This document shows positions 55,297-63,231 of a stretch of DNA of 64,000 bases, in pieces (within the stretch, counting starts at the first letter, position 1; each line of letters begins with the position of its first letter). Under the pieces are notes generated by a model. It was not told the DNA's origin. It saw nothing but the letters and a program-made list of their open reading frames with translations, and did no database searches. The DNA lies in contig UBZT01000008.1 of NCBI GenBank assembly GCA_900470155.1, positions 62,001 through 126,000 of the forward strand. Direction: 5' to 3'. Made by a program: the position numbers and the translations under genes. The stretch is from Hyphomicrobiales bacterium. GTDB lineage: Bacteria; Pseudomonadota; Alphaproteobacteria; Rhizobiales; Rhizobiaceae.

Positions 55297-55869
55297 TCAC
55301 TTGCTCCAGCTGAGGCTTGCGAACCCGAGATCGCCGAGGAAACCGTTGTCGTCTGTCCAGTAGATGCGGACACCCGACACGTCGGACGCGTTAACGGTCG
55401 CGTATCCCGCCATGTCGATGCCGCGGCCCGGGTCATGGATGAGGGAAGTGACTTCGAAGCCGATGCCAGCGCGGGTGATCTGGAGGCGACCGCTGAGCTT
55501 GTCGCTCGGCATAGCCCCAACGGTAAGCAGCATGCCGTCCTTGTTCGATGAAGGCATGTCGATCGGGTAAGGACTCAGGTTGTGGTAATATCCGTCGTAC
55601 CCGGCGACAGGCTCGCCCGTGCTGTCCAAGAGCTGAACGTACAGATCGCACAGGTTCGTTGGGCTCAGGTTCGCGAAATGCACTAGGACGAGGTTCACCT
55701 CGGGACCAGCGCCGACCAGTTCAAGCAACTGCGCGCCGTTGGCACCAACAAATGACGTTTCCGTCAGGCCGTTGTACCCGAACATCGAGTCTTCGGATCG
55801 GGCCTGGTCGATTAGGCCGCGGACCCTGCTTGCCGTAATGCCCCCGCCGATCGTGTAGCCGTTGTACAT
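55297..55869 (-). CDS. Phage structural-region hypothetical protein (190 aa)
   Basis: A 190-aa beta-rich product (MYNGYTIGGGITASRVRGLI) with features of a fibre, decoration or jelly-roll protein (YIWTDDNGFLG-like strand turns). It lies between two other small structural genes downstream of the capsid. Function is open. Confidence 0.58.
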   Translation of the reverse strand: MYNGYTIGGGITASRVRGLIDQARSEDSMFGYNGLTETSFVGANGAQLLELVGAGPEVNLVLVHFANLSPTNLCDLYVQLLDSTGEPVAGYDGYYHNLSPYPIDMPSSNKDGMLLTVGAMPSDKLSGRLQITRAGIGFEVTSLIHDPGRGIDMAGYATVNASDVSGVRIYWTDDNGFLGDLGFASLSWSK

Positions 55870-55870
55870 T

Positions 55871-56245
55871 TTAAGCCTCCAAGACCTGGACGGCCATTGC
55901 GGCCTCCGGGTGTACGGTCATCTCCGGCAAATAAAATGTCAGCGTCCGAGGTTCGCCGTCTTCCGACTGCGGGACGGTGTAGGTCGTTTTGCCAGGAGGC
56001 AGGTAAATGCCGACGGGGTCCGCGTAGGGTTCGGGGGCGATGTTGTTGACGTAGCAAAATACACTCGACGAGTATTCGTACGGGGGTACCGTGAACTCGA
56101 CGGTCTCGGTTTCAGGCCGTAGGGACAGCGCTTGCACGAGTGCGTAAGCGGTGAGCTTGATCGTGGTGATCTTCTCGAAGTCGAGCGGCATCGCCTGGAC
56201 GAGGTGATACTCGCCGAAAACCTGTTTTGTCAGAAAATTGCCCAT
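55871..56245 (-). CDS. Phage structural-region hypothetical protein (124 aa)
   Basis: A 124-aa product from ATG 56245 (MGNFLTKQVFGEYHLVQAMP), beta-rich, with GGAG ahead of the start. A late repeat copy lies 43 bp upstream, and a partial second copy (ACCCTGCG) 18-25 bp upstream. No family recognised. Confidence 0.58.
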   Translation of the reverse strand: MGNFLTKQVFGEYHLVQAMPLDFEKITTIKLTAYALVQALSLRPETETVEFTVPPYEYSSSVFCYVNNIAPEPYADPVGIYLPPGKTTYTVPQSEDGEPRTLTFYLPEMTVHPEAAMAVQVLEA

Positions 56246-56287
56246 AGTCGTCTCCGGATATTTCGAACACCCTGCGACACTACGAGC

Positions 56288-56301
56288 GCGTGAGACCCTG
56301 C
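56288..56301 (+). repeat. Late-region repeat copy 6
   Basis: GCGTGAGACCCTGC between the 124-aa and the 81-aa genes. Confidence 0.92.
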
Positions 56302-56365
56302 AAAACAAATCGGCCCCCGGGTCGAAACCCGAGGGCCTACACGTGACGGCGGGGAGATTTCGCCG

Positions 56366-56611
56366 TTACGCGATCTCGGGTGCGGCGGGTTCGTCCGCGA
56401 CTTCGGCGCCGACATGGACCGTGATTTCGGCGGCATCAGCAGCCTGTAGCTCGGCGGCGAAGTCTAGGTGGATGCCAACGAAGGTGGTTCCCGGCCAATG
56501 GAATTCGCCGTCGCGCTTGACGGTCCGCGTCAGCACGGCATCGTAGAGTTGTTCGACGACGACGGCTTCGATAGGCTGTTCATCGGCGGCGGTTTCGGCT
56601 TTCTTGGCCAT
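56366..56611 (-). CDS. Small capsid-region protein (81 aa, FI-like position)
   Basis: An 81-aa acidic product (MAKKAETAADEQPIEAVVVE) directly downstream of the capsid gene, where lambda has FI. The C-terminus is alanine/glutamate-rich. Assigned by place only. Confidence 0.58.
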   Translation of the reverse strand: MAKKAETAADEQPIEAVVVEQLYDAVLTRTVKRDGEFHWPGTTFVGIHLDFAAELQAADAAEITVHVGAEVADEPAAPEIA

Positions 56612-56668
56612 GGTCCTGTTCTCCCGTGGAATGAACGAAGACCCCGACGGTCGGGGTCTTCAATTTTG

Positions 56669-57718
56669 TCAGCCGAAGACCTTCATCGAGAAGGACCCGT
56701 TCGGGCGCTTCGGGAAGACTAGCGGTGCGGACTGGGTCATGACGAAACGGACCGACGGGTCGGGGTTCAGCCAGGACTTGTGGAACAGCGGCATCGCCTG
56801 CATTCCGGCCTCTTCGTCGTGGATCGCACCGAAGGCGCGAATGCCCTCGATAGCCTGCGAACCACCGATGACGGTGCCCGGCGCCAGGACAGGTGTCGAT
56901 TCACCCGTGACGGGGTGCTCGTAGTAGTCGCTGTATACCCAGACGTTGAACGAGCCGAAGTTCCCGAGGAACTTCATGCCCTTCGGCGCGCCAGCAAGAT
57001 TCAGGCCACCGAGTTCGGCAGTCGGGTTTCCGGCCGCGCGACGAATGTCGAGCAGTTCCTTCACCTGCTTGTTGCGCCTGAAGTACTTCGCCGCGACCTT
57101 GTCCATGACGATGTCGGTGATCTCGGCGCCTTCGACCTCGTGTACGCGCTCGGAAGCCGCTTCCAGGTCGTCGATAGGCGTGGAGTCCGCTTCGCTCCAA
57201 CGAGCGGCACCCGAGAGAACGATGGACAGGGACGCGTCGCGGCCGAAATTGACGACCTTGGTCTGGTATCCCGCACCCGAGACGGTGACCCTGCCATCAA
57301 CCAGGCTTTCGATCGCCATGAGGTTCAGGCGGCGGTACACGAAGTCCTTGTGGTCGAACAGGACCTTGGCGAGCGAAGCCTGGCGCCGCTGGAGGTTGCT
57401 GAACACCGGGGTTAGGCCTTCGCCGATTGCACGCGTCATCGAATCCTTGGGACGCAACGGGGTCTTCGGCTTGATGTAGGCGGGTCGGAACGTCGCGGTG
57501 TCGAAGCCGTCGTTTTCGATAATTTGACCCTGAGAGGTCGGCGCAACGAAAGCGGCGACCTTACGGCGCTTGATTTCGATATCGAAGTGAATCTCTTCGC
57601 TTTCCTCGGTCTGCTCCTGCAGGAACCACATATCGAGGATGCCGAGCTTGGGAACGATGAGAGACGTGGAGGTCTCGAGCATCGCGTTAGTCGAGTAGAT
57701 GTCGATAGTCTTGGCCAT
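56669..57718 (-). CDS. Major capsid protein (lambda E type)
   Basis: A 349-aa coat protein of the Phage_cap_E/HK97 fold. It begins MAKTIDIYSTNAMLE and shows the family arrangement: E-loop region (IHFDIEIKRRKVAAFVAP), then PKTPLRPKDSMTRAIGEGL, the A-domain helices, and VMTQSAPLV near the end (VRFVMTQSAPLVFPKRPNG). Length equals lambda E (about 340). It follows decoration protein D by 20 bp. Confidence 0.93.
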   Translation of the reverse strand: MAKTIDIYSTNAMLETSTSLIVPKLGILDMWFLQEQTEESEEIHFDIEIKRRKVAAFVAPTSQGQIIENDGFDTATFRPAYIKPKTPLRPKDSMTRAIGEGLTPVFSNLQRRQASLAKVLFDHKDFVYRRLNLMAIESLVDGRVTVSGAGYQTKVVNFGRDASLSIVLSGAARWSEADSTPIDDLEAASERVHEVEGAEITDIVMDKVAAKYFRRNKQVKELLDIRRAAGNPTAELGGLNLAGAPKGMKFLGNFGSFNVWVYSDYYEHPVTGESTPVLAPGTVIGGSQAIEGIRAFGAIHDEEAGMQAMPLFHKSWLNPDPSVRFVMTQSAPLVFPKRPNGSFSMKVFG

Positions 57719-57738
57719 GGTGTCTGTCCCTCCGCCGA

Positions 57739-58092
57739 TTAGATGTGAATGCCCAGCCCGCGGAGCGTGTCGCGCGTGCTGTCGGCGGTGTGTCCCGTGC
57801 CGAACGTCAAGTTCGGAGCGAAGTAATGGCCCGTGACGTAGTAGGTGATGCCGATGTCGCCTGCGGTCGCGTCGGCTTCATCGTCGGCCAGGATGGCGAA
57901 CACGCCCTGTGAGCCGTCGCTTGAGGCGGAGGCGGAGAGGACGAGCTTCCCGGAGGCGGTGATGCGACCGAGGACGGCGCCGCGCGTCAGGTTCTGACCA
58001 GCGGCTAGGGTTCCCGACCTGGTAACTTGCGGAAAGTCACCGCCTTCGATTGCCTTCGGGCGGTAGCTCTGCTTCGAAAAATGAGCGGACAT
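57739..58092 (-). CDS. Head decoration protein (lambda D type)
   Basis: A 117-aa product with the D fold pattern: GGDFPQVTRSGTLAAGQNLTRGAVLG, then FAILADDEADATAG, and the closing LRGLGIHI. D trimers stabilise the expanded capsid. AGGAGA precedes ATG 58092. Placed between scaffold and capsid as in lambda. Confidence 0.92.
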   Translation of the reverse strand: MSAHFSKQSYRPKAIEGGDFPQVTRSGTLAAGQNLTRGAVLGRITASGKLVLSASASSDGSQGVFAILADDEADATAGDIGITYYVTGHYFAPNLTFGTGHTADSTRDTLRGLGIHI

Positions 58093-58104
58093 TGCGATCT
58101 CCTG

Positions 58105-58698
58105 TTACTTTCTGACCGGGAGGCCGATCATCTTCGCGACAGCGAGAGTCTGAGCAGCGGCTTCGGAATCTGGGTTTCTCTTCGCGGCGCCGGCGGCGGC
58201 ACCGATCTTGGCGTTGCCCTGGGCGCGCATTCGGGAATCGAAGCTATTGCCCTTGGCGGCCGTGGACGGCGTGGCCTTCGCCGAGGCGCGGAGCATGTTG
58301 GCGGCGGCCTTGACGGACAGGTTCGTGTTCAGCGCGATGTGCTCGGCGAGCTTCCTACGGCCCTTGGCCTGGGCGTGACCGAGGATCGCCGCGATGCGGG
58401 TCTTCTCAGCGGTAGCCTTTGCGCGGTTTTTGGACGCGGGAGCAGGCTCCTCGTCTTCGGCTTCGGGGTCTTCGTCCTCGGCATCGACATCGTCTTCGCC
58501 TTCGGCCGTGGTGTCGTCCTCTTCGTCCTCGGCGGTCTGGTCCTCATCTTCGCCTTCGGCCGTGGACTCATCCTCGTCTTCAGCGTCGAGGTCCTCGTCT
58601 TCGGCTTCCTGATCCTGCTCCTCGGCTTTCGCCTTGGCCTGAATCTTGAGAGAGTTCAGGGACTTCGCCGCCGTTACTTTCTTGAGCAAAGAGCCCAT
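58105..58698 (-). CDS. Internal-start scaffolding protein (Nu3-like)
   Basis: Within the protease gene, in the same frame, ATG 58698 (MGSLLKKVTAAKSLNSLKI) has a strong AGGAGA eight bases upstream. Translation from here gives a 197-aa scaffold without the protease domain, the exact arrangement of lambda C/Nu3. Support is the ribosome site at the domain boundary; no experimental evidence is available. Confidence 0.7.
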   Translation of the reverse strand: MGSLLKKVTAAKSLNSLKIQAKAKAEEQDQEAEDEDLDAEDEDESTAEGEDEDQTAEDEEDDTTAEGEDDVDAEDEDPEAEDEEPAPASKNRAKATAEKTRIAAILGHAQAKGRRKLAEHIALNTNLSVKAAANMLRASAKATPSTAAKGNSFDSRMRAQGNAKIGAAAGAAKRNPDSEAAAQTLAVAKMIGLPVRK

Positions 58699-59556
58699 CG
58701 CTATTTCTCCTGTCGCCGTCGGGGCGGCGCTTGAATCTTCGGTTGCAAGCTCGGAAATCAGTTCTTCGAGACTGCCAACCGCGTCCGCCAATCCGGCATC
58801 CACGGCTGATTTCCCGACGAAGGTTCCGCCTTGTCCGAACTCTTTCAGGACGGTGTCGCGTGAGACCCCGCGGTTGGTCGCGACGGCATCGACGAAGACA
58901 TCGGCGAGCGCGTCGACCGTGGCCTGGATGGCCTTGTCGCCGTCTTCGGTGCCGGGTTCGGAATTCTTGAGGGGAGACTGGGAGCTGATGAACTTGAAGG
59001 TTTTCACGCCGTTACGCTTGAGCGCGGCGGAATAGTCCTGGATGGTCGCCATGCAGCCGATGCTGCCGAGCGTCGCAGTTTCGGCGACGACGATCTCGCG
59101 GCAGGCTGATGCGATCCAGTATGCGGCGGATGTCGCGTAGCCGGTGACGTAGGCGTAAAGCGGAAAGTCCTTCGACATCGCCCGGAGAGCGTTGGCAAGT
59201 TCGGCGCAGCCCGTCACTTCGCCGCCGACGGAGTCCAGGTTGAGGATGGCGGCCTTGGCGCCTTGTTTACGAGCGGCCCAGATGTCTTTGATCAGGACTT
59301 CGTATGCGCTGGAATCCGAGAACCACGACCAGAACGACATCTGACGCATCAGCACACCGTTCACGGGGATGACGGCGATGCCATCAATGATCTCGCCTGT
59401 CCACGCGCCTTCGACAGGGGTGCCGTACTCACGTGCGATAGCGGTGAACGAACGCTCTTCCTCTTCCATGCGGGCCAGGATGGCGCGCATGGCTGATTCC
59501 TGGATCGCCCAGGGCTGTCCGAGATATGAAGTCGAGCGGGAAAGTTTGAGGCGCAT
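58105..59556 (-). CDS. Prohead protease (S49, lambda C type) with fused scaffold
   Basis: A 483-aa protein. Residues about 50-255 form an S49/SppA-like protease domain, with GEVTGCAELANAL, ATSAAYWIASAC (catalytic Ser region) and TLGSIGCMATIQDYS. Residues about 287-483 form the scaffold part with a very acidic repeat-like stretch (about 310-370, E/D/A-rich) and a basic C-terminal domain. ATG 59556 lies at the foot of a hairpin that includes its ribosome site. An internal in-frame start can yield the scaffold alone. Confidence 0.92.
   Translation of the reverse strand: MRLKLSRSTSYLGQPWAIQESAMRAILARMEEEERSFTAIAREYGTPVEGAWTGEIIDGIAVIPVNGVLMRQMSFWSWFSDSSAYEVLIKDIWAARKQGAKAAILNLDSVGGEVTGCAELANALRAMSKDFPLYAYVTGYATSAAYWIASACREIVVAETATLGSIGCMATIQDYSAALKRNGVKTFKFISSQSPLKNSEPGTEDGDKAIQATVDALADVFVDAVATNRGVSRDTVLKEFGQGGTFVGKSAVDAGLADAVGSLEELISELATEDSSAAPTATGEIAMGSLLKKVTAAKSLNSLKIQAKAKAEEQDQEAEDEDLDAEDEDESTAEGEDEDQTAEDEEDDTTAEGEDDVDAEDEDPEAEDEEPAPASKNRAKATAEKTRIAAILGHAQAKGRRKLAEHIALNTNLSVKAAANMLRASAKATPSTAAKGNSFDSRMRAQGNAKIGAAAGAAKRNPDSEAAAQTLAVAKMIGLPVRK
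58858..58873 (+). repeat. Late-region repeat copy 7 (one mismatch, inside protease)
   Basis: GCGTGAGACCCCGCGG, T to C in position 12; encodes NRGVSRD on the opposite strand; 160 bp upstream of the internal scaffold start. Confidence 0.85.
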
Positions 59557-59588
59557 GCGGCTCTCCGAGGTTTTTCCAAGGAAAGCCG
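59553..59588 (-). promoter_or_regulatory. Hairpin holding the protease ribosome binding site
   Basis: Read leftward, CGGCTTTCC pairs with GGAGAGCCG, whose GGAGAG is the ribosome site five bases before ATG 59556. The duplicated copy at 60521-60551 has different bases but an equivalent hairpin (CGGCTCT with AGAGCCG and CTGAT with ATCAG), so pairing seems conserved. Confidence 0.55.
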
Positions 59589-59597
59589 AGGGGCGGC

Positions 59598-59612
59598 GCG
59601 TGAGACCCTGCG
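59598..59612 (+). repeat. Late-region repeat copy 8
   Basis: GCGTGAGACCCTGCG, 42 bp upstream of the protease start and 8 bp left of the cargo A promoter. Confidence 0.92.
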
Positions 59613-59620
59613 AAAATCTG

Positions 59621-59676
59621 TTGACAGAATGTCCGGTCAGAAATACCAGTCAAAACAACTGGTCATAATGACCAGT
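59621..59676 (+). promoter_or_regulatory. Cargo A promoter and operator
   Basis: A consensus -35 TTGACA (59621-59626) and, 17 bp on, TACCAG (59644-59649) as a weak -10. Just downstream is a perfect palindrome ACTGGTCAT-a-ATGACCAGT (59658-59676), preceded by a half-site CCAGTC at 59646. This indicates a repressible promoter for the gene at 59699. Confidence 0.6.
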
Positions 59677-59698
59677 CAATTTACCCATGGAGGTTCTG

Positions 59699-60349
59699 AT
59701 GGCACTGCCTGTCAAGAAGACGCCGACTTTGAAAATGCGCGTACCCAGACGGCCAACGGTCGCGGCGAAGACAATCAAGAAGACAAGTAAACTGACCGGA
59801 ACCAAGATCGACAGGAAAGTCGCCAAGTCGGGTTTCCTCGGCTATTGCCGCCAGGTGCTGGACGAAGAGAGGCTGTTCTACGTCGCCGATGCCGACGGCG
59901 TTCCGTTCATGGCTCTGGACTTCGAGGAGCGGCACCTGCACGGCCCGCTGGTCGATATCTCCGTGCAGTTCTTCAAGGACAATTTTAGCCGCTGCTCGTC
60001 GGCTATTCGTGACGGCGTATGCTTCAGGCTGACGTTGAAAGGTCGTAACTCTGGTGTCATCGCCCGGCGACATACGCAGTATAAAGACCCGCTGGACGAT
60101 GTCTTCGCTCAATGGCAGGAGAAAGTCGTAGACGCGGCGCTTCAAACGAAGGGCAATTCCGGTGACGTTTCGAAAGCGATCCGCAAGCTGGAAGTGGCCC
60201 AGAATATTTCGAAGGAAGAACTGCAACAGCAAATCAAAGCGCTAGCGAAGGGCATCGCACGGCTGGCGATCGGACACCGTCCGTTCGACGAGGGTGAGAT
60301 GTCCCCGGGAGTCATGAAGCTGTACAGGGACCCCGAGAGCCTGAACTGA
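59699..60349 (+). CDS. Antisense cargo gene A, hypothetical protein
   Basis: A 216-aa product from ATG 59699 (MALPVKKTPTLKMRVPRRP), with GGAGG five bases upstream; ATG 59687 is a weaker in-frame alternative. The first 45 residues are very basic, the rest mixed with a helical C-terminal third (ISKEELQQQIKALAKGIARL). It runs against the late operon, between protease and a duplicated portal-end copy, with its own promoter and operator. The family is not recognised; a lysogenic-conversion or immunity role is inference from position. Confidence 0.65.
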   Translation: MALPVKKTPTLKMRVPRRPTVAAKTIKKTSKLTGTKIDRKVAKSGFLGYCRQVLDEERLFYVADADGVPFMALDFEERHLHGPLVDISVQFFKDNFSRCSSAIRDGVCFRLTLKGRNSGVIARRHTQYKDPLDDVFAQWQEKVVDAALQTKGNSGDVSKAIRKLEVAQNISKEELQQQIKALAKGIARLAIGHRPFDEGEMSPGVMKLYRDPESLN

Positions 60350-60358
60350 TCGGCGCCG

Positions 60359-60524
60359 CTAACGACGGTCCTCGTTGTCCGGCGCCTGTGGGGCGATGGA
60401 CACCGAGGTCTGGAGCGGTGCGGTCTTCCTCTTCCATCCGCGCGAGGATAGCGCGCATGGCGGACTCCTGGATCGCCCAGGGCTGTTCAAGGTATGAGGT
60501 CGAACGGGATAGTTTGAGGCGCAT
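60359..60524 (-). pseudogene. Remnant joining protease 5' copy to portal 3' copy
   Basis: Read leftward, the first 35 or so codons of the protease gene recur (MRLKLSRSTSYLEQPW and on, 60524 to about 60420), then, out of frame, the last codons of the portal gene (IAPQAPDNEDRR and stop, ending 60359). The order is the reverse of the operon (portal then protease), which marks it as the join between two tandem cassettes. Not functional as a gene, although a ribosome site is kept. Confidence 0.82.
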
Positions 60525-60565
60525 GCGGCTCTCTGATATTTCCATCAGGAGAGCCGTCGGGTAGC

Positions 60566-60581
60566 GCGTGAGACCCTGCGG
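60566..60581 (+). repeat. Late-region repeat copy 9
   Basis: Full GCGTGAGACCCTGCGG, 42 bp upstream of the protease-start copy and 3 bp left of the cargo B promoter. Confidence 0.92.
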
Positions 60582-60584
60582 TCA

Positions 60585-60613
60585 TTGCGGAATTTGTGGA
60601 GGCCGCTTATCTG
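60585..60613 (+). promoter_or_regulatory. Cargo B promoter
   Basis: TTGCGG (60585-60590), 17-bp spacer, TATCTG (60608-60613), 26 bp before ATG 60640. Confidence 0.5.
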
Positions 60614-60639
60614 CTAGGCGGGACAACGGGGGAAATCAC

Positions 60640-61398
60640 ATGGACCAGTTCTGGCTTTATTTCTGGTGGACTTGGGAGTGGGCCAAATCGGCACTGGCGA
60701 TCATCAGCGTTTTGGGTATCTCCCTGACTGCTGTCGTGGCGGCGGCCTACGCTCTGTTCAAATTTCTCGGGGAAAAGTGGATAACCCAGAAATTCGCCAA
60801 ACAGCTCGAAGCTTATAAATCGGAGCAAGGTCGTGAACTAGAACGCCTCCGGCACAAGATCAACGGAGTCTTCGACCGCACAAAGCGCCTTCACGATAGG
60901 GAGTTCGAGATTGTCCCCGATCTATGGGGACAGCTTGTAGAGGCGCATGCCTGGGCATGGAGCTATATATCTCCGCTTCAGAATTACCCGGATGTCGACC
61001 GGATGGACCCTGAGGAGCTGGAAGAGTTTCTTGAAGACAAGCCGTTTTCGAAAGCTCAAAAGCGGGACATCAGCAACGCGTCAAAGCGACTGGACACATA
61101 CCGAGAGATAAGCGAGCGCTACAAATACTCTGATGCCATGGGCAAATTTCGTGACTTCAACCTGGCGTTCAGAAAGCAGGGCATCTTCCTGCAGCCCGAC
61201 ATCAAAAAGGACATGAGCGATCTCGCCAATATGATCAGGGGCGCGATGATCGAGCATCAGATCAATCAAGAAGATAAACCACGGCCCCGCATGCGCGATG
61301 AGTACAAGAAGCTCGATACAGAGGGGAAGGCGTTGTTCGACAAGATCGAGCAGGCCATAGTGGACCGCCTGTGGGACTCCACTAAAACAGAAGTCTAA
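60640..61398 (+). CDS. Antisense cargo gene B, membrane-anchored hypothetical protein
   Basis: A 252-aa product (MDQFWLYFWWTWEWAKSAL) behind GGGGGA. One strong N-terminal membrane helix (about residues 18-42), then a charged helical domain with KQLEAYKSEQGRELERLRHKI-type coil and FDRTKRLHDREFEIVPDLW. Similar anchored helical proteins are frequent among bacterial accessory genes of unknown role. It runs against the late operon; its stop overlaps the portal stop by 4 bp (61395-61398). A membrane-located exclusion or conversion function is inference. Confidence 0.68.
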   Translation: MDQFWLYFWWTWEWAKSALAIISVLGISLTAVVAAAYALFKFLGEKWITQKFAKQLEAYKSEQGRELERLRHKINGVFDRTKRLHDREFEIVPDLWGQLVEAHAWAWSYISPLQNYPDVDRMDPEELEEFLEDKPFSKAQKRDISNASKRLDTYREISERYKYSDAMGKFRDFNLAFRKQGIFLQPDIKKDMSDLANMIRGAMIEHQINQEDKPRPRMRDEYKKLDTEGKALFDKIEQAIVDRLWDSTKTEV

Positions 61399-62984
61399 CG
61401 GCGGTCCTCGTTGTCGGGTGCTTGTGGAGCGATGGACACCGAGGTCTGTAGCGTCGCCATGTCCAGACCGAGGACGCGCATACGGGCCTGTTCGGCCGCG
61501 CGCTGCTCGAGGACTTCCTCCCAGTCGCGCCCCTGTTCACCGCATTCGTCCTGAAGCGTCGAGATACCGATAGCCATGCGCAGCTGGGCCGCCTGGGCTT
61601 CACGGACAGGATCGAGCCAGCCGGCGCCGTCGTAAATCCAGTTGCAACGCGACCACGCGCGGCGGAACTGATAGAAGTTGGGGGCCTCGATAAACCCGCG
61701 TCCCACGGCCTCCTCGAGGATCATTTCGTAGAAGACATCAAGGACGTGGCTTTTCAACCACTGGCGGGCCGTGGCGACCGTGCGCCATGCCGTGTTGAAC
61801 GCCAGCTTCAGGCTGACGTAGGAGCCGCCGTCGAAATCACGCAGCACGAAGTTCTTGGGTAGCTCGAATCCTCCAGCGGCGATGTGGCGGGTGACCGAGT
61901 CCATGAATGCCGGGAACGCCGTGTTCGGGCGTGCGGGATTATGGGACGAGAACTTGTCGCCAGGGAACAACGGGATCACCGCGCCGCCCTGTAGCGGCGC
62001 GCGGTACTCGCCGCGTTCCTTGAGCAGGGCGCCAGCGTCGTTCCCGAACATTTCCATCAACGTACCCATGTCCATGGATGACTCGGTGAAAGCGGCAACC
62101 ATGGCATTCGCGAGCGCGGCCTGCAGCTCGGCGGCCTTGTAGTCGGAGGCGACCTTGAACTCGGGCATGGCGGCCGCGAGGAGCGATACGCCGCGATGTT
62201 GGTCGGCGCGCTCACGCTCGAAGGCGAGGATGAAGCGCGGTCTTCCGGTCTCGTCGTAGGCGGGGATTTCCTCCCACTGATACTGGTCGGGCGAAAATCC
62301 GAAGACTGCGTCGGCTTCGTGCGCCTTCCGGACCTGGTAAGACACCGCGCCGCCAAACTCATCGATCCGAACTCCAGACCTTAGATCGTAGGTGTCTGGC
62401 ATGTCCATGTCGTTGCTGATGCGGTCGGGATCGACGGCCTGAAACGCGGTCCCGAACGTGGCGCCGGGACGGTCAGGAAGATAGTGGGGAAGGATCGCCA
62501 ACTCGCCCTGGATGAGGCGTGTCCTGAACAGTAGGCGCAGGAGGTCCATCAGGTTGCCATGACCGGATGCGTCGATGAACCTCGAGTCCAGATGCTCGTG
62601 AACCAGGTTCTTCACGACGGAAGACCATTCGTCAGCCTGTTCCTTTGTGATCCCGAGCGCGCGGTGATCGGGCATCGGCTGAAGCGTGACTCCGGTGCCG
62701 ATCGCCATATCCAGCCAAATGCCCACGCCAGAACGGGCGATAGGCTCGTTCCTGACCATATCGCGGGAACGGGCATCGATGATGTCCTTATCTCCACCCG
62801 CGATGAGATCGCTGTCGGCAGAGCCACGTGGCGGCATGAAGTTGCGGACGGATACGTGTTCGCGGGAGGCGGCGCGATAGGCGCTGTCCTGCGCGGTCAT
62901 GGAGACGCGCTGCATCGGGGTGCCGTCGGTGCCGAGGATGACGGGAGTCGGCTGGGGCGGGGTCGTGGTGATCGTGACGGCCAT
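61395..62984 (-). CDS. Portal protein (lambda B type)
   Basis: A 529-aa lambda-type portal, the ring through which DNA enters and leaves. Family segments are SVRNFMPPRGSADSDL, DARSRDMVRNEPIARSGV, LDSRFIDASGHGNLMDLLRLLFRT and MPDTYDLRSGVRIDEFG. I chose ATG 62984 (MAVTITTTPPQ), with GAGG upstream, over GTG 62993. The 3' end is duplicated at 60359-60412. Confidence 0.94.
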   Translation of the reverse strand: MAVTITTTPPQPTPVILGTDGTPMQRVSMTAQDSAYRAASREHVSVRNFMPPRGSADSDLIAGGDKDIIDARSRDMVRNEPIARSGVGIWLDMAIGTGVTLQPMPDHRALGITKEQADEWSSVVKNLVHEHLDSRFIDASGHGNLMDLLRLLFRTRLIQGELAILPHYLPDRPGATFGTAFQAVDPDRISNDMDMPDTYDLRSGVRIDEFGGAVSYQVRKAHEADAVFGFSPDQYQWEEIPAYDETGRPRFILAFERERADQHRGVSLLAAAMPEFKVASDYKAAELQAALANAMVAAFTESSMDMGTLMEMFGNDAGALLKERGEYRAPLQGGAVIPLFPGDKFSSHNPARPNTAFPAFMDSVTRHIAAGGFELPKNFVLRDFDGGSYVSLKLAFNTAWRTVATARQWLKSHVLDVFYEMILEEAVGRGFIEAPNFYQFRRAWSRCNWIYDGAGWLDPVREAQAAQLRMAIGISTLQDECGEQGRDWEEVLEQRAAEQARMRVLGLDMATLQTSVSIAPQAPDNEDRR

Positions 62985-62994
62985 TGCTGTCACC

Positions 62995-63231
62995 TCACGA
63001 GAAATAGATCGGGCGACGGCGACCGACCCCGGTCATACGCGCGAGGTCGGCCTCTAGCTGGGCGATGTGCCGTTCGAGCGCCGGGATGCTGGCAGGCGAC
63101 CATTGCTGTGTATTGGAACCCTCGGCGCTGTAGCTGAGTGTGATCAGCTGTTTGCCCATCGCCAGCTGATGCTTCGCGAGCTTAGCTTCCGCGATCTGGG
63201 ACTGAAGGGCTAGAATGGCTTCCGTGGACAT
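62995..63231 (-). CDS. Head-tail joining protein W (gpW family)
   Basis: A 78-aa product (MSTEAILALQSQIAEAKLAK) with the gpW pattern: an N-terminal helix, LITLSYSAEGSNTQQW, then SIPALERHIAQLEADLAR. gpW seals the filled head and helps attach the tail. ATG 63231 shares one base with the terminase stop (TGATG). Confidence 0.88.
   Translation of the reverse strand: MSTEAILALQSQIAEAKLAKHQLAMGKQLITLSYSAEGSNTQQWSPASIPALERHIAQLEADLARMTGVGRRRPIYFS

Noticed and set aside
56262..56275. Eleventh repeat copy (ACACCCTGCGAC)
   Set aside because: Only the ACCCTGCG part agrees; the invariant GCGTGAG half is missing, so it is noted only as a partial match.
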